Positions 12,043-26,000 of a stretch of DNA of 64,000 nucleotides are shown one piece after another. The notes below the pieces were generated by a model. That model was not told the DNA's origin, did not search any database, and was given only the letters and a program-made list of their open reading frames with translations. Position 1 is the first letter of the stretch; each line of letters starts with the position of its first letter. The stretch spans positions 40,527,394 to 40,591,393 of the forward strand of contig CAIIXF020000005.1 of assembly GCA_903813345.2 (NCBI GenBank), written 5' to 3'. This DNA comes from Owenia fusiformis. Its lineage: Eukaryota; Annelida; Polychaeta; Sabellida; Oweniidae. A program made the position numbers and the translations under genes.

Positions 12043-14060
12043 ATGAAAATTCGAACGAACGAAGGCGGTAAGCAAGAGAGGTAATAATGTCTGTCATCCT
12101 TAAACTCTGGGGCTTTCCCTCCTCTTTTTACAGTTCTATACCAAAGCCCCATGTATAATTAACGCAAAATCAAATATACATGTTCCTAGGCTTTAAAAAT
12201 TGAGCTAAATAATGTATCAGACTACAATGCAACCAAATATATTGTTACAGCTTTACACAGTCAATCTTAACTAGAATACTAATATATTTCAAACTTATTT
12301 TGGGGAGAGTAGTTTTCTCTTAATTTATAAGCACTGGTATTAACATGGGTTTGATTAAAGATGCAGTATGCTATAGGTTTTTCTCTCAGACAATCAATGA
12401 TGTCCCATTATTCCCATTATCATAATTTCCTACATACCTTAGATATATCTTGAAACAAACGTATGGGTAGAGTACAGCCGATATATTGATAAAAATCAAC
12501 AGAACAACCAACTGACAAAATTGAACATAATTGAGTTCAATTCGTCAATTGAACGAAAATCCTGTCCAAGCATCGGCAAACTGGGCATGTGTCTTGAGCC
12601 AGGCAGCCAATCAGATTCAAATTCATTTTTTATTTCTTTTAGAATTTCCAGAACTGCCATTTACTGAGTTCCTTTGGTCATGTGACCATACTGATAAGCA
12701 AATTTAACAACCAATCAGATAACATATGGATTTCCCCAGTTTATCCAAGTTTCAGATAATTAATTTTGAAGAATATAATGCGACTTCATCACAATTGCAA
12801 AATAAGCTCATAAAGTGGCGGATTTGGGGCGTCTTCGTTGGTTAGTAGATGACTATGTGGTATGGCTCAACAGGAGCGTCTTGATTGTGCTTTTCTATGG
12901 CCACATCTCTCTTTAATGAATTAAAGAGAATCTGCCCCATAAAGATTATGAACATTGTACAAAACAGTTGCTAAAAACATTGTTCCTAATATTCATCTTG
13001 CATATTCTCAGTTTTCAATTCAAATTGGTTCTTCATCCTGGCTTACTGTTATACCACTGTATTTAAAATAACCTGATTGATCAGGATGACAATGGAACCC
13101 TTTATTTAATATACACATGATTATATTTGGCTGAATGGACCCCTGTATTTAATATACATGATTATATTGGATTTGAATGTAGTCACAATATGAGAGGAAC
13201 TCATCCTCCTTATGAGTGAATTGTAACGGACCCCATAACAAATTTTACATAGCTTGCTTAATTAAGCCAATATACACATTAACATTACTTAATCTCTAAT
13301 CCTTTTGCTACATGTAGATCATTGCATTTTACAGTACAGAATATAGCTAAATCTGATCTTAACTAATCTAATCTAATCTGATCTTAACTGATCTAATCTA
13401 ATCTGATCTCAACACGATCTGAGTAGAGTACATGTATATTGTATAACCGGTTAAAATTAAAAATATTTTTATTGCATGTGGTCATGTCTATAGACAAAGG
13501 AGTTAAAATCAATTGGAATTTCACCAAATAATACCTTTATTGAAGGGAATTACTAAATGTCTTGCCCACTTTCAGCTTCCATTAATCAAACACATACTGT
13601 AGTTCATACCATAACCACACAAAATAATAAATATAAAACCACATTGTTTTTAACCCATACAGTTGCATCCAGTGATTATTGAGTTTAGATTTTTACATTT
13701 AATTATCCTACATTCTCATGTATTTCTTAACATTATCACACATAATAATAAGTATGAAACCACATCGTTTTTCACCCATACAGTTGCATCCAGGGAGTTT
13801 TGAGTTCGGATGCACATATGTAAATCATCTCACTCTGTCTTTCTTGTGTTTTGTGCATGTTATCACATCTAATGTTTCAGTGTTTAGGTCTGGTATTTTG
13901 GATCAGGGTGGTCCTGTTTTCAGAAGCTCAAGAAGACATCCCATGGCCCCAAAGTAACCCTGCAAGAGGAGAGATGTCATTGAAGGAAATTCTATTAATG
14001 AGAGACAATGGAGACGCCATTAGGGTCTGTTCTGCATTAGACAACAATGTTAGTGGATAA
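12043..14060 (+). CDS. Candidate two-exon microprotein (53 aa)
   Basis: Exon 1 at 12043-12067 (MKIRTNEG plus one base) ends at a strong donor, GTAAGC. Exon 2 at 13924-14060 follows a good acceptor (CCTGTTTTCAG). The phases fit: the single G joins AA to give Glu. Exon 2 reads [19 protein letters not shown], then [20 protein letters not shown], and stops at 14058-14060. An AATAAA signal follows 28 bases after the stop, and a CRE/CCAAT promoter-like cluster precedes exon 1. The protein is hydrophilic, has no membrane segment, and I do not recognise it. Exon 2 overlaps the last coding exon of pantothenate kinase on the other strand (13924-13959). The exon 1 assignment is weaker than exon 2; other 5' exons are possible. 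Confidence 0.4.
12355..12916 (-). mobile_element. Non-autonomous DNA element flanked by TTAA, copy 1
   Basis: Flanked by TTAA on both sides. This roughly 560-bp element is an inverted-orientation relative of 30597-31104. Shared segments include AGCACAATCAAGAC, TTGGTTGTTCTGTTGAT and CTGATTGG (as complements). The ends TTAAAGAT and TTAAAGAG form imperfect terminal inverted repeats around CTATRGG/CCATAG. A TTAA target is typical of piggyBac-type transposons, but no transposase is present, so the superfamily is inferred. Confidence 0.65.
13348..13425. repeat. Short tandem repeat TAATCTGATCT
   Basis: Imperfect array of TAATCTGATCTTAAC/TAATCTAATC units over about 75 bp, just downstream of the pantothenate kinase 3' end. 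Confidence 0.7.
13536..13541 (-). terminator. Possible poly(A) signal of pantothenate kinase
   Basis: TTTATT on the plus strand (AATAAA on the minus strand) about 360 bases past the stop codon. Other AATAAA-like hexamers lie further left, so the site used is uncertain. Confidence 0.3.
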
Positions 14061-17000
14061 GTTTACTGGAGCCACCAGTCTCTATTCAATAAAGTATTTT
14101 CACATGAACTTTTACACTGAGTGATGTACATCAAAGGTGTCTACAGGTATTTTGAACTCTGGTTATTTTGAAGATTATTGTATAGACAGGTAAGGGTATT
14201 GTACCCATACATAAGGTCTCCTTTATTACATGTCAAAGGTGATAGAAGTGACACATACATGTATACTTTTATTCGTGACATTTTCATGATGTCTGAATAT
14301 AAAAGTTAATGTTAAGATATTTATTCTTATACATACATCTGAATATAAACAATGCATATTAACTCTATAAAAATCTAAGGCCCATACTTAAGCAATTCAA
14401 TTCAATTTCCCAACCAACATACCTCATGTTCCAAGAAAAGTGCCTTGAGGTTTCCCGTTGACCAATAGTCCATTGCATGAGCAATATGCTTCATGGAGAT
14501 TGTGTTCACACGTAGAAAGTTCCCAACAAACACCACTCTTTCAATACCCTGTAAAATTAAAAATAAAATGATTTGAGGTAGGTCTTCACTGACATAAGAT
14601 TTTACAAACATGCTTTTGTATACCTCAAACACGATCAAGTATGGTAATAAATACATGTACTTCGTTAATATTTAACTATACGCATGTGTGACCACTATTG
14701 TATTTCTTGCATTTAATTAACCAAAGAAAAACAGGTTAATTCTGAATTCTCTAAGCACAGTATATTTCCATGACAAAATTTCATTTATAATGTTTAGACA
14801 CTGTCACACCTGATATAAAAGCTTATTGATTTTATTTTAAATCCAACAAGCTGCAACATCAGCATCAAAATCCAATCTATGGGCCAATCAATAAATATTG
14901 TGGGGACATGAACATTTTTGAATCACATATTTTCAAATGCTATAAAGTTTAAAATGTTTATAAAAATGAAATTAAATGATTAATGGCGCAATCAATCCAT
15001 CCAAATGAACCTGAAAAAGAATGTGTTTATCTTGGTGTAATTTGGTTGTCTAAAAATCTGAAATTTCGCTGTTACGTGGTAATTAGAAATCCAAAAGCTT
15101 GTGTCCCCAAGATCAAATGATCTGCCCCTTAAAGCAACTTGATAAACAGCTGAGCTTTTAATGTTAATACTGCATGTTATATGAAATAAATTATGAATGA
15201 TTTGCGACTCGACTGATCACTGACTAAAAGTGATAGTGTTGACTGATATTTGCATTCATTTGGAAAATATAAAAGGGTTTGTAACACTCTTTCTGACAAT
15301 GACAATTTCTGATTTGTTGGTTCTGACCTGGACAATGCTTCTAATAAATTGAAAATATATAGAGTACTTTTATTTTGTATATGCTTGTTTCAGTGGTTTC
15401 AGTAACTTTGTGTACAAGAGGCAGATGAAAAATACAAGAGGCGGCATTCAAAATAACCAATTTTACGCTCTCGACAATGCAAATTCTTGTTATTTTAGAG
15501 TCCATGGACTGAACGAAAGATGTCCAAGGTTTGTCAAAGTCATTTCCACGTGGGATGTGGCAAGATATGGGCTCCACAAAATAACACCTGGAACTGTGGA
15601 ATGACTAGGGCAACTTATATAGAATGTCATTTACCTTTTATAAGATAACTTACCCTTACACAGGCTGCATTTCACAAATCTAAATACACCTGTTGAATTG
15701 AGCACTTTTGATATAAATCAAAATCTAGAACTGTCATTATTAAAATGAGAGTGATGTATTAATGATTCACTTGTGATTATGTGTATATCAGATTCATTTT
15801 AATTTTTTTACCACCTCCAGAGGGTACAGGGTGTTCCAGAAGTAACAGGACTGGTGCTGGTATTTTGTTAAATATACACCAATTGTCTTCAAAATTTTAT
15901 ATAATGTACCTTCATGCTTTTTAACTAAAATTGCCGAATTACATAATTTTTGTCGAAACTGATTAAGCCATATGTGGCCTAGGCTTTAGAGAGAGACCGA
16001 GGTGGGAGATATCCTCCTCCCCTCTACACCAAACTTGTTCTCACTACGTTTTCGAAAATTGCTTGAAAGGCCTTCTCACACATTATTAAGGAAAACATAT
16101 CTACACATTTTGCGCATTTAACCATTTGATAACATATTGTGGATCTTATCTTAATTTGTTAATGTGAATTCTCACCTTCATTTGCATGGAAAACTTGTAT
16201 GTGTTGCTACTTGCATGTAGCTACAAGTATTTGATTGCAATAGATGATAAACTTCTCAATATAAAAAATTACCCTCATAAGACATTGTTGCAAGGTGTGT
16301 TGTAATGAATGTGACATCCCACATTCTCAGGCCCGCATTATGTATTCTCGAAGAAAGCCATCATGATAAACCATGACATCTCATTTCTTCTCAGCCCTGA
16401 GATGATTCAGGTGAAACAGAAAGATGCTGTGAGTATCAGAATGGAAGAAAGCATATATTTGCATTGATGGTGTATAGATAGTTATTTTATATAGTGTTTT
16501 TAGTTGTACGTGGAAACCTATTCTAACCAGGAAGGATATTGCAACTTTTTTCAAGATCCTAAAGTTGCAATTTTCGTTATTGTGTTTCATTGTAAAGACG
16601 CACATGTGAAAGTGTGTCGCTGGTACAAAGGCGTAGTTCTAAATACAGTAAAACCTGTCTAATCCGAACACCCATGGGACCAGCCAAAAGCGTTCAAATT
16701 GACAGGTGTTCAAATTTCGAGGATATTGTTGGTCGGGGGGGGGGGATTTTCATTGTTCAGTCCACTATATTGAACACTTAATACTTAGTCAGAAAACAAT
16801 ACATGTTGTTGATGAGTTTATTCTACAATTAACAATAGGCATAAAGCCTACATGTAAATGCTATGTTTTATTTACATTTTGAACAATTTCATTATTTTTG
16901 GAAAAATAACTCTTTAATTTTGGCAAAAACTTTGTAATACACTGAATAAGTATATGACAGTCTTGTACGAAATCTTATGCTTATTAAATGACTTATCTCA

Positions 17001-20000
17001 TATAATGGTTACATAGCACTGCCTTACTTTAGCTTGAAAAAGTAGTTCATCGTTGTTGTTTCTTGGCAATTTTAGCATTATAGCAATATTTGATTAGATA
17101 CCCTCTTCAATTAAAAAGAATTTTTCATGAGTGCTCATTCGAGATGATGCATAATAAAAATATCAAGGGCATCCAGGATGTCAGATGTGCCTTTTTAGGA
17201 GGCATTTTAGTAATAGGATATTACGAAGTTGAACTTTTTCTCTTACTCATGATATAATCTTGTCTGCAAATGTGTCTGTGTTGTCTTTGTGATTATAAAA
17301 CATTTACTGATTGAATCCTAGCTATCATAACAGACCCATGGGATATAAAACAGTTAAGACGTGTTCATAATCTAAATCAAAAACATCCAGTTAATTTAAA
17401 ATAAGGATAAACCAATTATCTCCCAGATTCTCACCTTTCTCTTAATCCAAATCAAAATCATCCAGGTAATTTCTAATAATTACCTGGACAATTATAATCT
17501 TGTCTGCAAATGTGTCTGTGTTGTGTCTGTGATTATAAAACATTTACTGATTGAATCCTAGCTATCATAACAGACCCATGGGATATAAAACAGTTAAGAC
17601 TTGTTCATAATCCAAATCAAAAACATCCAGTTAATTTACAATAAGGATAAACCAATTATGTTCTTGATTCACACCTTTCTCTTAATCCAAACATAAAACA
17701 TTCAGTTCTTTTCTAATAGGATAAACCAATTAACTCCTGTATTCACAACTTTCCTGTTGTTTTCCACAATTAGGGATGTCATTGAGACTTAAATAACTTA
17801 ATTAGGACAATATCGGTTCTTTGATTACATTGCATATGTAAAGATATAAGAACTATAACATTGACTCAATATGTGGCTATTATTGAAAAATGTCCAGACA
17901 TTTGATTTCTGATAAGAATGTTCAGATTAGACAGGTCAGTTTTTCAAATCTGGTTGTTCACTGTTCAGATTAGGAGGTGTTCAGATTTCAAGGTTTTTTT
18001 AACATGGGGGCAATGGGAGGAAAAAATGGGACCGAAAAAAAGTGTTCAAATTGGAAGGTGTTCGGATTAGCCAGGTGTTCAGATATACAGGTTCTACTGT
18101 AAATTTAAGATACACGTTTTTTAAACTTGTATGTGAACGTGTAGAATTATGGACCTGATGGATTTTTTCTCCTTTTTGTACTGTTAATACTTGGCCGGTT
18201 GAGTATATAAAGGTATAAATGTATACAAGTGGGGGTTCAAACCTCTCCCCATCCACACATACACTTTTTGTCATGCTTAAGTAAATTAGCATTGTAATTA
18301 CAAGGGTGTTATAAACGAGACACCAGGATAATAAGGTAGGGGTACAATATAGGGCCCATATCTTGAGAAAGAGTCGAAGGCATGCGAGGCGAATCCTGGA
18401 AACTCGGGTTTGGGAAAGCGGGGTTCACTGTTTGGTTCCGTTGACACCTGTGCGAAACTACATTCATAATTTATCTGACAGTCGCTTTGATAATGTTTCT
18501 TTATCTCGTCTGTGACTCGATAAAGAAGAATTATGAAAGCTCATCAAGAATGGATGATCTTGCACAGGTACTCATATAAGAACCTCTATATCTTTTAAAC
18601 ACCAATATAAAGATTGAACAACGGACAAACTATGTTAAAAATAAAATGTTATATCTAATGTGCCAATTCAATGATTTAGCATATCTAAAATATTTTCAAC
18701 CTAAGTGACCACATCGTGACATCAAATAGGTGTCAACATTTGTCAATGTCAATCTTTTCTAAAAATGCTAAACTTAAAAAATAAACCAATTTTGACTGTC
18801 TAACCAGGTTAAAAGGATGAATATATTATGTTTTTAATATTATTTTACCATTGGTTTCAATGAGAATTAAAATTTTGAAATGCATCTTTCCCTGAACCAC
18901 TTTCATGCATGCATGGATGAGTTCATTGCTCGCTCATCTATCAACCAATTTTCTTGATTTTTTCGGCAAAAAAAACAAGTGAGGATGATTGCTATGCATC
19001 GGTGTGAATTATCGCTTTAAAGGATAAGTGTGACCTCTTAAAGTTAGTTTTAAATAAATTCACGATATTTTGAACAAAAAGTCCTTCAAAAACATTTTTG
19101 AAATTAATAAAATGTTTCACATTTCACACTTTGATAACATTTGATAAGACAACAATATAAGCCAAAGTGGTTTAAACTTTATATGGGGCCTTTAACTGAT
19201 TAACACAATTTTACACCCATTGGAAAGACTGTACTGTGACTGGTTGGACAGATTTGTATCAATCATACATGTAACTGCATGTCCAGTGGAAAATAACCAA
19301 CTCTGATTATACCAAAGGTTGGAATTTGAATTACATGATAGTGGTCAGATAGTGATCTAAAATGCATAGCCCAAACGGGTAAAAAATTGGACGGTGTTTA
19401 CTACTATAATGAGATCAAGTGATCTTTACGATTATAATGAGTTCCCTTGCAGTGGAAGTGAAACTGAGGTACAAATCATAGACAAGGAAGTGCAAAACAA
19501 GATCGCTGAATAAAATAAAGGATAGTCTATAGAAGACTTTTAATTTTCCCCCAAAACAATATTTGACTTCTAACAAGCGGCGGATTATCGAAAACAAACA
19601 GCGATTTCGGACACTCGCCCCCTGCTATTGAAAGCCCAGTGTTTGATAGTGTTTCCTCAATTTTTTAACATTATTTGCTAATTATCATTATCAAAACCAA
19701 TATGACTGATATTCATCTCGAGTATCGATACAGCTCATATCTGTTGTAAATTGCCCAAGCGCTCTTGGTATCCCTTGTAATTTCCCATTTATTGTACAAC
19801 ACATACATGGATAGCACCCCCCCCCCCGTGTACTACATATCGTAACACACATTCTTGCTAAATATCTGTACATCATACCTGGTTTACAGCACACATTCTT
19901 GCAATAGATGCAATGTTGTTTGTTATTGTTACGAGGGTTGCCTTGGCAATATCAGCCTTTGACACAGATTCTCTTTTCTCCTTTGAAATCATGTGACCAA

Positions 20001-23000
20001 AACTAAAACAATAAATAAATAAATTTCAATTCTTAACTTGCTTTAAAATTACGAGTATACTAGAGTCTTTTCCATCTTGTGTTATGGAAATCAAAAACTG
20101 AATTTAGAAATAATCTTACGGAACTTAAATCTAAAATTCATAAATCTTCCTATGTTGACCATTGAAGAACATTCCTTTGATCATGGTGAAGCAAAAAGGG
20201 CAACATGAAAAAAAACACTTTATTCTGTCATACCAACCTGCTAGCCACCACCTTTCCTGGTAAGTCAAACTTGTTATAATCTCCCCCGTAGATATCTTTC
20301 ACTGATTTGTCCACATTTTTGCTGTCGCCTTGTGAGGCTAATTCGATTGCTTCCTCAAATGTATCACAGCCCGTCAGAAGGGTGCATAATCCCAGGAATG
20401 TTCCACCTCCTAAACTGGAATATAGAACAGGAGAAATATAGTCTGTGATTTGTATAAAATATTGTTCCCTATGTATATTTTCAAAAAATGTGCCATAAGC
20501 ACTGAGCAAAAGAGCAAGAAAGGAATGCACTTTCTATAATGTATAATGACACACAGGCGTACACATATAGCACAACTTTTCATCAGAACAGGGAACTTAA
20601 CTTCTGACCACTTGATCCAAAGGTTCATGCTTTGTACACATTAGAGTAACAGAATAATATTAAATATTTACAATGAACCACTTTTTTAACTTTGATTTGG
20701 TACTTGTTGTTGTGAAACTACTGCCTTTACTATGGCTAATACCAGTGAAAGAACTGAACCCTAGATCTCAACCCCAAAACTGCTTCTCTTTGGGAATGCC
20801 ATTGACTGTAAAGTTGTTGCTTACCTGGTCCCGCTGATTCTTTGGTAGTTGTCTTGGGAGTACACTGCAAGCATGCTAACCCCCGATCCAATATTCACCA
20901 CCATATATGGGTAAGGATCCCGGAAGTCAAATGGTAATTTTTCACAAGCCTCAGGTTCATTTGGATTTTTAAAATAGTAACATTCACTACTTATATTGTT
21001 CCTGTCAATGTAATGGATGCCTTTTATTAAACAGTCGAGTTCATCAAATTTCTTCAGATCTAGATTCACATGCTGGAAAAACAAGGTAAATATGTTTGTT
21101 CATTCCATAATAACATGTTTTTCCTGGGAAATAAAGTGGGAATAAAGCTGATTTCCAAAAAATCTTGTATCAGCCAAAATCCTGTATCATTCACGTATAA
21201 GACAGATTCTACAATTCTAACTTCATGAACAACTTCAAATGCCTTACTTAAAACTCCATTAAAAGTTTGAATGTAAAAGCATAAAGAAATGTATATAATT
21301 ACAGTGGCGTAGGAACAATGTACGCCAAAACGCCAGTGCGTAGTGTTGAAAAGTGAGAACAAGGCATTAACATGACAAAATGTCACCACCTAAAACAATT
21401 TGGTCAATTTAAAGCAAGTTGGAAAATACCTTTTGACCTTGAGAAGGTCATTGAAGGTCAAAGGTCAAATCTAAAGTCAGATTTGAACTTCTGAGAACTT
21501 GTAAAGTCAAATTTGAACTTTTGAAAAGATGTAGATGATTTTGAAAAAAAAATTTGGTCAATTTGAAGCAAGTTGAAAACAGACCTTTTTTGACCTTGAG
21601 AAGGTCAAAAAGGTCAAATGTCAAATCTAAAGTCAGATTTGAATTTCTGAGAACATGTAGATGATTTTGAAAAAAAAATTAGTCAATTTGAAGCAAGTTG
21701 AAAAAGACCTTTTTGACCTTTTTTGACCTTGAGAAGGTCATTGACGGTCAAATGTCAAATCTAAAGTCATATTTGAATTTCTGAGAACATGTAGATGATT
21801 TTGAAAAAAAATTTAATCAATTTGAAGCAAGATGAAAAAATACCTTTTTGACCCTTTTTGACATTGAGAAGGTCATTGAAGGTCAAATGTCAAATCTAAA
21901 GTCAGATTTGAATTTCTGAGAACATGAAGATGATTTTGAAAAAAAAATTTAGACAATTTGAAGCAAGTTGAAAAAAGACCTTTTTGACCTTTTTTGACTT
22001 TGAGAAGGTCATTGAAGGTCAAATGTCAAATCTAAAGTCAGATTTGAATTTCTGAGAACATGTAGATGATTTTGAAAAAAAAATTTAGTCAATTTGAAGC
22101 AAGTTGAAAAAAGACATTTTTGACCTTTTTTGACTTTGAGAAGGTCATTGAAGGTCAAATGTCAAATCTGAAGTCAAATCTAAAGTCAGATTTGAATTTC
22201 TGAGAACACGTAGATGATTTTGAAAAATTTTTTTAGTCAATTTGAAGCAAGTTGAAAACAGACCTTTTTGACCTTTTTTGACCTTGAGAAGGTCAAATGT
22301 CAAATCTTAAGTCAGATTTGAATTTCTGAGAACACGTAGATGATTTTGAAAAAAAAATTTAGTCAATTTGAAGCAAGTTGAAAACAGACCTTTTTGACCT
22401 TTTTTGACCTTGAGAAGGTCATTGAAGGTCAAATGTCAAATCTAAAGTCAGATTTGAAGGTCAAATGTCAAATCTAAAGTCAAATCTAAAGTCAGATTTG
22501 AATTTCTGAGAACATGTAGATGATTTTGAAAAAAAATTTAGTCAATGTGAAGCAAGTTGAAAAAAGACCTTTTTGACCTTGAGAAGGTCATTGAAGGTCA
22601 AATGTCAAATCTAAAGTCAGATTTGAACTTCTGAGAACATGTAGATGATTTAGAAAAAAATTGAAGTCAGTCTAAACAGTATTTGTTAAGTTATAGGAAG
22701 TTGTAAGAAATTGTTACAGACGCCGGACGCCGGACGCCAACCTCCAACCACCAACCGCCAACCACCAACCGCCGTCGCAAAAAACGGAGACCATAACAAT
22801 ATGTCACCACTTTTGGTGGTGACATAACAAAAAAGGCTAATCAATTTTCTTATTTTCTTTAGTCATATTTTCTCATCGTGCATAAATTGTAAAAGTAATC
22901 TCGAGCACACTAGCCTAAAGAAATGTTTTTTGATACCATATAAAATGCTTCATTTTTCCATAGTACTCTTTTGCAAGGTTTTTGTGCCTCTGTTATTTTC

Positions 23001-26000
23001 TAACCATGGTCGCAGATAAATTACACTTCTTGAAAAATTAAATTCATGAAATATTGAATTTTTTTAAAGAATTGAAAGTTATGTATCTTGTTTCTAATAC
23101 TGTAGAAAATGCAAAGTAATCATTATTGCTCTTTTCGGTAAATAATCATTAAACAGATTTTAAAAAAATCAAGCCACTATTGACAATCTTATGCATTTTA
23201 AAAATAAGCTACAATTTCGCCAAAAATTCGTGAATCGCGTTCTCTTTACGAATTTGAGATAAAAACAGTTTATTTCTACTACTCGATGAATACCTTTGCT
23301 GTTTTTGTGCATGTTCCGAAATGCTTATGCAGGATTTATCTACTTTTACTAAATCACTAATTGTTTTTGGTAGTACTTCTTGAAATATGAATGTCAAAGA
23401 CAAAAACAACTTGGAATTATTGATTATTCAATTACGCGTTCAATTGATTACAATGCGTTTTTGCATTTTACTAGCATAAAATAGGCGTTTTGATACATGG
23501 AGACGTGTGATGGAAGATTTGACATTTGTTTCATTTTTGGCGTAGTGTTGAATTTACACCTTCCTATGCCCCTGAATTATACACTATTTACAAACATTTA
23601 TTAACTCAGTAAGGCAATATAAGACGAGCCCCTTTAAAGTGAACATTATGTAGGTTCACCAAATGATGTGAGATGCAAGAGCTGTCAAAGATTATTGAAA
23701 GGAATAATAGTGAATAATAAATTAATACGAAATATTTTATTAATCCTATTTACTACTATTAGTGGAAAATTACACATGTTTCTTCTCTTAGATTTTTGCT
23801 TTCTGTTATGCTGTTCATTTTATGAAGTACGAATTCAAGTACAAAGTGGCTAAAAATCCAAATCTCTAATTTTGGAATTACTTATTTCAATTCAATTGTT
23901 TCTTTTTGAATGACTGGAATCTTCCTGAAACCAATCAGAAGAGTAGAGATATCAAGGTGAAGTTGGATTAACTGGAACTTTATCCCAGTCATCAGTGCTA
24001 TATATGTGGCATACACCAATGTTTCATGCGATTGATCACTCTATTCACTCAGGAAAATTCCACAATAAATAACATGTACATGTACTTCAAAAATTAGAGA
24101 GTTGAATTTTTGGCCCACTCTATGTACTATGCCTATTGTACTTTATGTAAACATATATTCAATAATATTACCATTAACTGTTATACCCTCTTAAAGTTAC
24201 ATTTATATATTAACCCAATACATCAACTGAAAGACAAGTTGAAATACAGTATAAGCCATGATGACAAAGTTCATAATCTAACAGTGGTGAGATTTATAAG
24301 ATCAAGGTCTATGCTAAGTGTCTCTAAGTGAAAGACAGCAGATTTTGTATCTCTAAAACTACATATGATTCAAAGTAAATATGATATAAGACTACAGAGG
24401 TATTAAGATTGTATGAAGTTTCGTCACCTACCAGTTTAAAGTCCTGTTCAAACTTATAAGCTCCACCCCCTGTTGCACATATATTACTTGCAAGACTTGG
24501 AAAATTTTTAGCTTTGGCAAGCTCGATAAAAGCCATCATTTCACTAGTGGGAAATCGAATAAAATGTAAAGATCCAGTTCGTCCCATTAGTCGTTGATTT
24601 GTCATTTCTAAATGTACATCACGTATACCAGTTTTTCCATAGGCTACATTTCCAGTTAGGTATTTGCGAATCGTCTTTAGCGTGTCTACTTCGGTCTCTT
24701 TTTCCTCTGTGGATATATCTAATGGCTCAAAGTATACAAGTTTGGCTAGAGTTCCTCCTATGTCCATTCCAAACCATGGGAATGCTGAAAATACAAAAAA
24801 GTCACAAATAGTAGTAGCTATCAATATTCAAAGCTCCACTTTAAACAGTTAAATTTTTAGATAAATTGTAATAACAATACTTATTGATTATCTTATAGTT
24901 CAGAATAAATGTACCTTTAAAATAATCATGATATTTTTTCATAGTTTCTTCTTCAATCTGCTGTAAACCATTATATTTACAAGAAGTATTGTGATTTTCA
25001 TCCATGTTGTCTTGCTTTACTTTTACATGTAAAGTACATGTATCTGAGACATACATATGGTACTATAAAGTCTTAATTGTCACTCCCTGCTGGCTATAGT
25101 TACTCTAACCCTGATAAACTATCTGTCAATGTGAATCATACATATCGAATGTATAGTACAGGGTGAAACGATAACATTAACATTTATTAATTTGAGAATC
25201 CAAATTGAACTGATAAAGTTAATCAGTCTAGTTGCATCTGTTTTTTTAATAAATAGATGATTCAAATCCAAAACACCTGCTGAACATAAATAGCTATCTT
25301 CTTCATATTTAGCATCATTCACTGTGAAATCAACTTAACAACATTTACAAAAACATGTTTACATGCATATGATGTACTGTGTATCAAATATAATATTTTT
25401 ACAAGGAAACAGCCATTTTTGTTGGAAATTTAGCTTCCTCCTGAGAATTTGATGGAGGTTGACCATTACCATAAATTTATAAATACAAACATGAAGCCTG
25501 GGTTTGATTCCTGTTTGAACAAAACACTATAGAATTTCAGCCAACTCTGTAACTCCAGCTTGTCGTATATTATATCACAAGATAAGTAGTACACAATGCT
25601 AAATTAAATATTTATCTTATAAACAAAATAAATAATCTATTTAACAAGTTTGTCTTCTGTTCTAGATTTGGATAAGCCATGGTCACCTTGAGACAATCTT
25701 AAAACAACCAAGATATCCAGTCAATGATTAGCTATGTTTCCACAGAGTTTTGGAATTATTCCAATTTTTATGACATGCTCCAGGCCCGGGGGCTCCAGGT
25801 AATGACCTTGCCTCTGCAGATTTGGCAGGAGAAATCAATTGACTTCATTCTTACACTGTTATCTGCTCAATTCTTCTTGCTATCTCTCTTTTCAGATCAG
25901 TTATCGTAAATGACCACAAATAAAATCTGGGGGTTCATGCCTTGGCGATGAGAGGCCCATTCTATTTCAGACCTTCTGCTAAAGATTTGATTGCTGACTA

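Noticed and set aside
18480-18570. Short exon-like start (ATGGATGATCTTGCACAG then GT) on the plus strand in a PANK intron
   Set aside because: No partner exon with matching phase could be found and no poly(A) signal or promoter cluster supports it.
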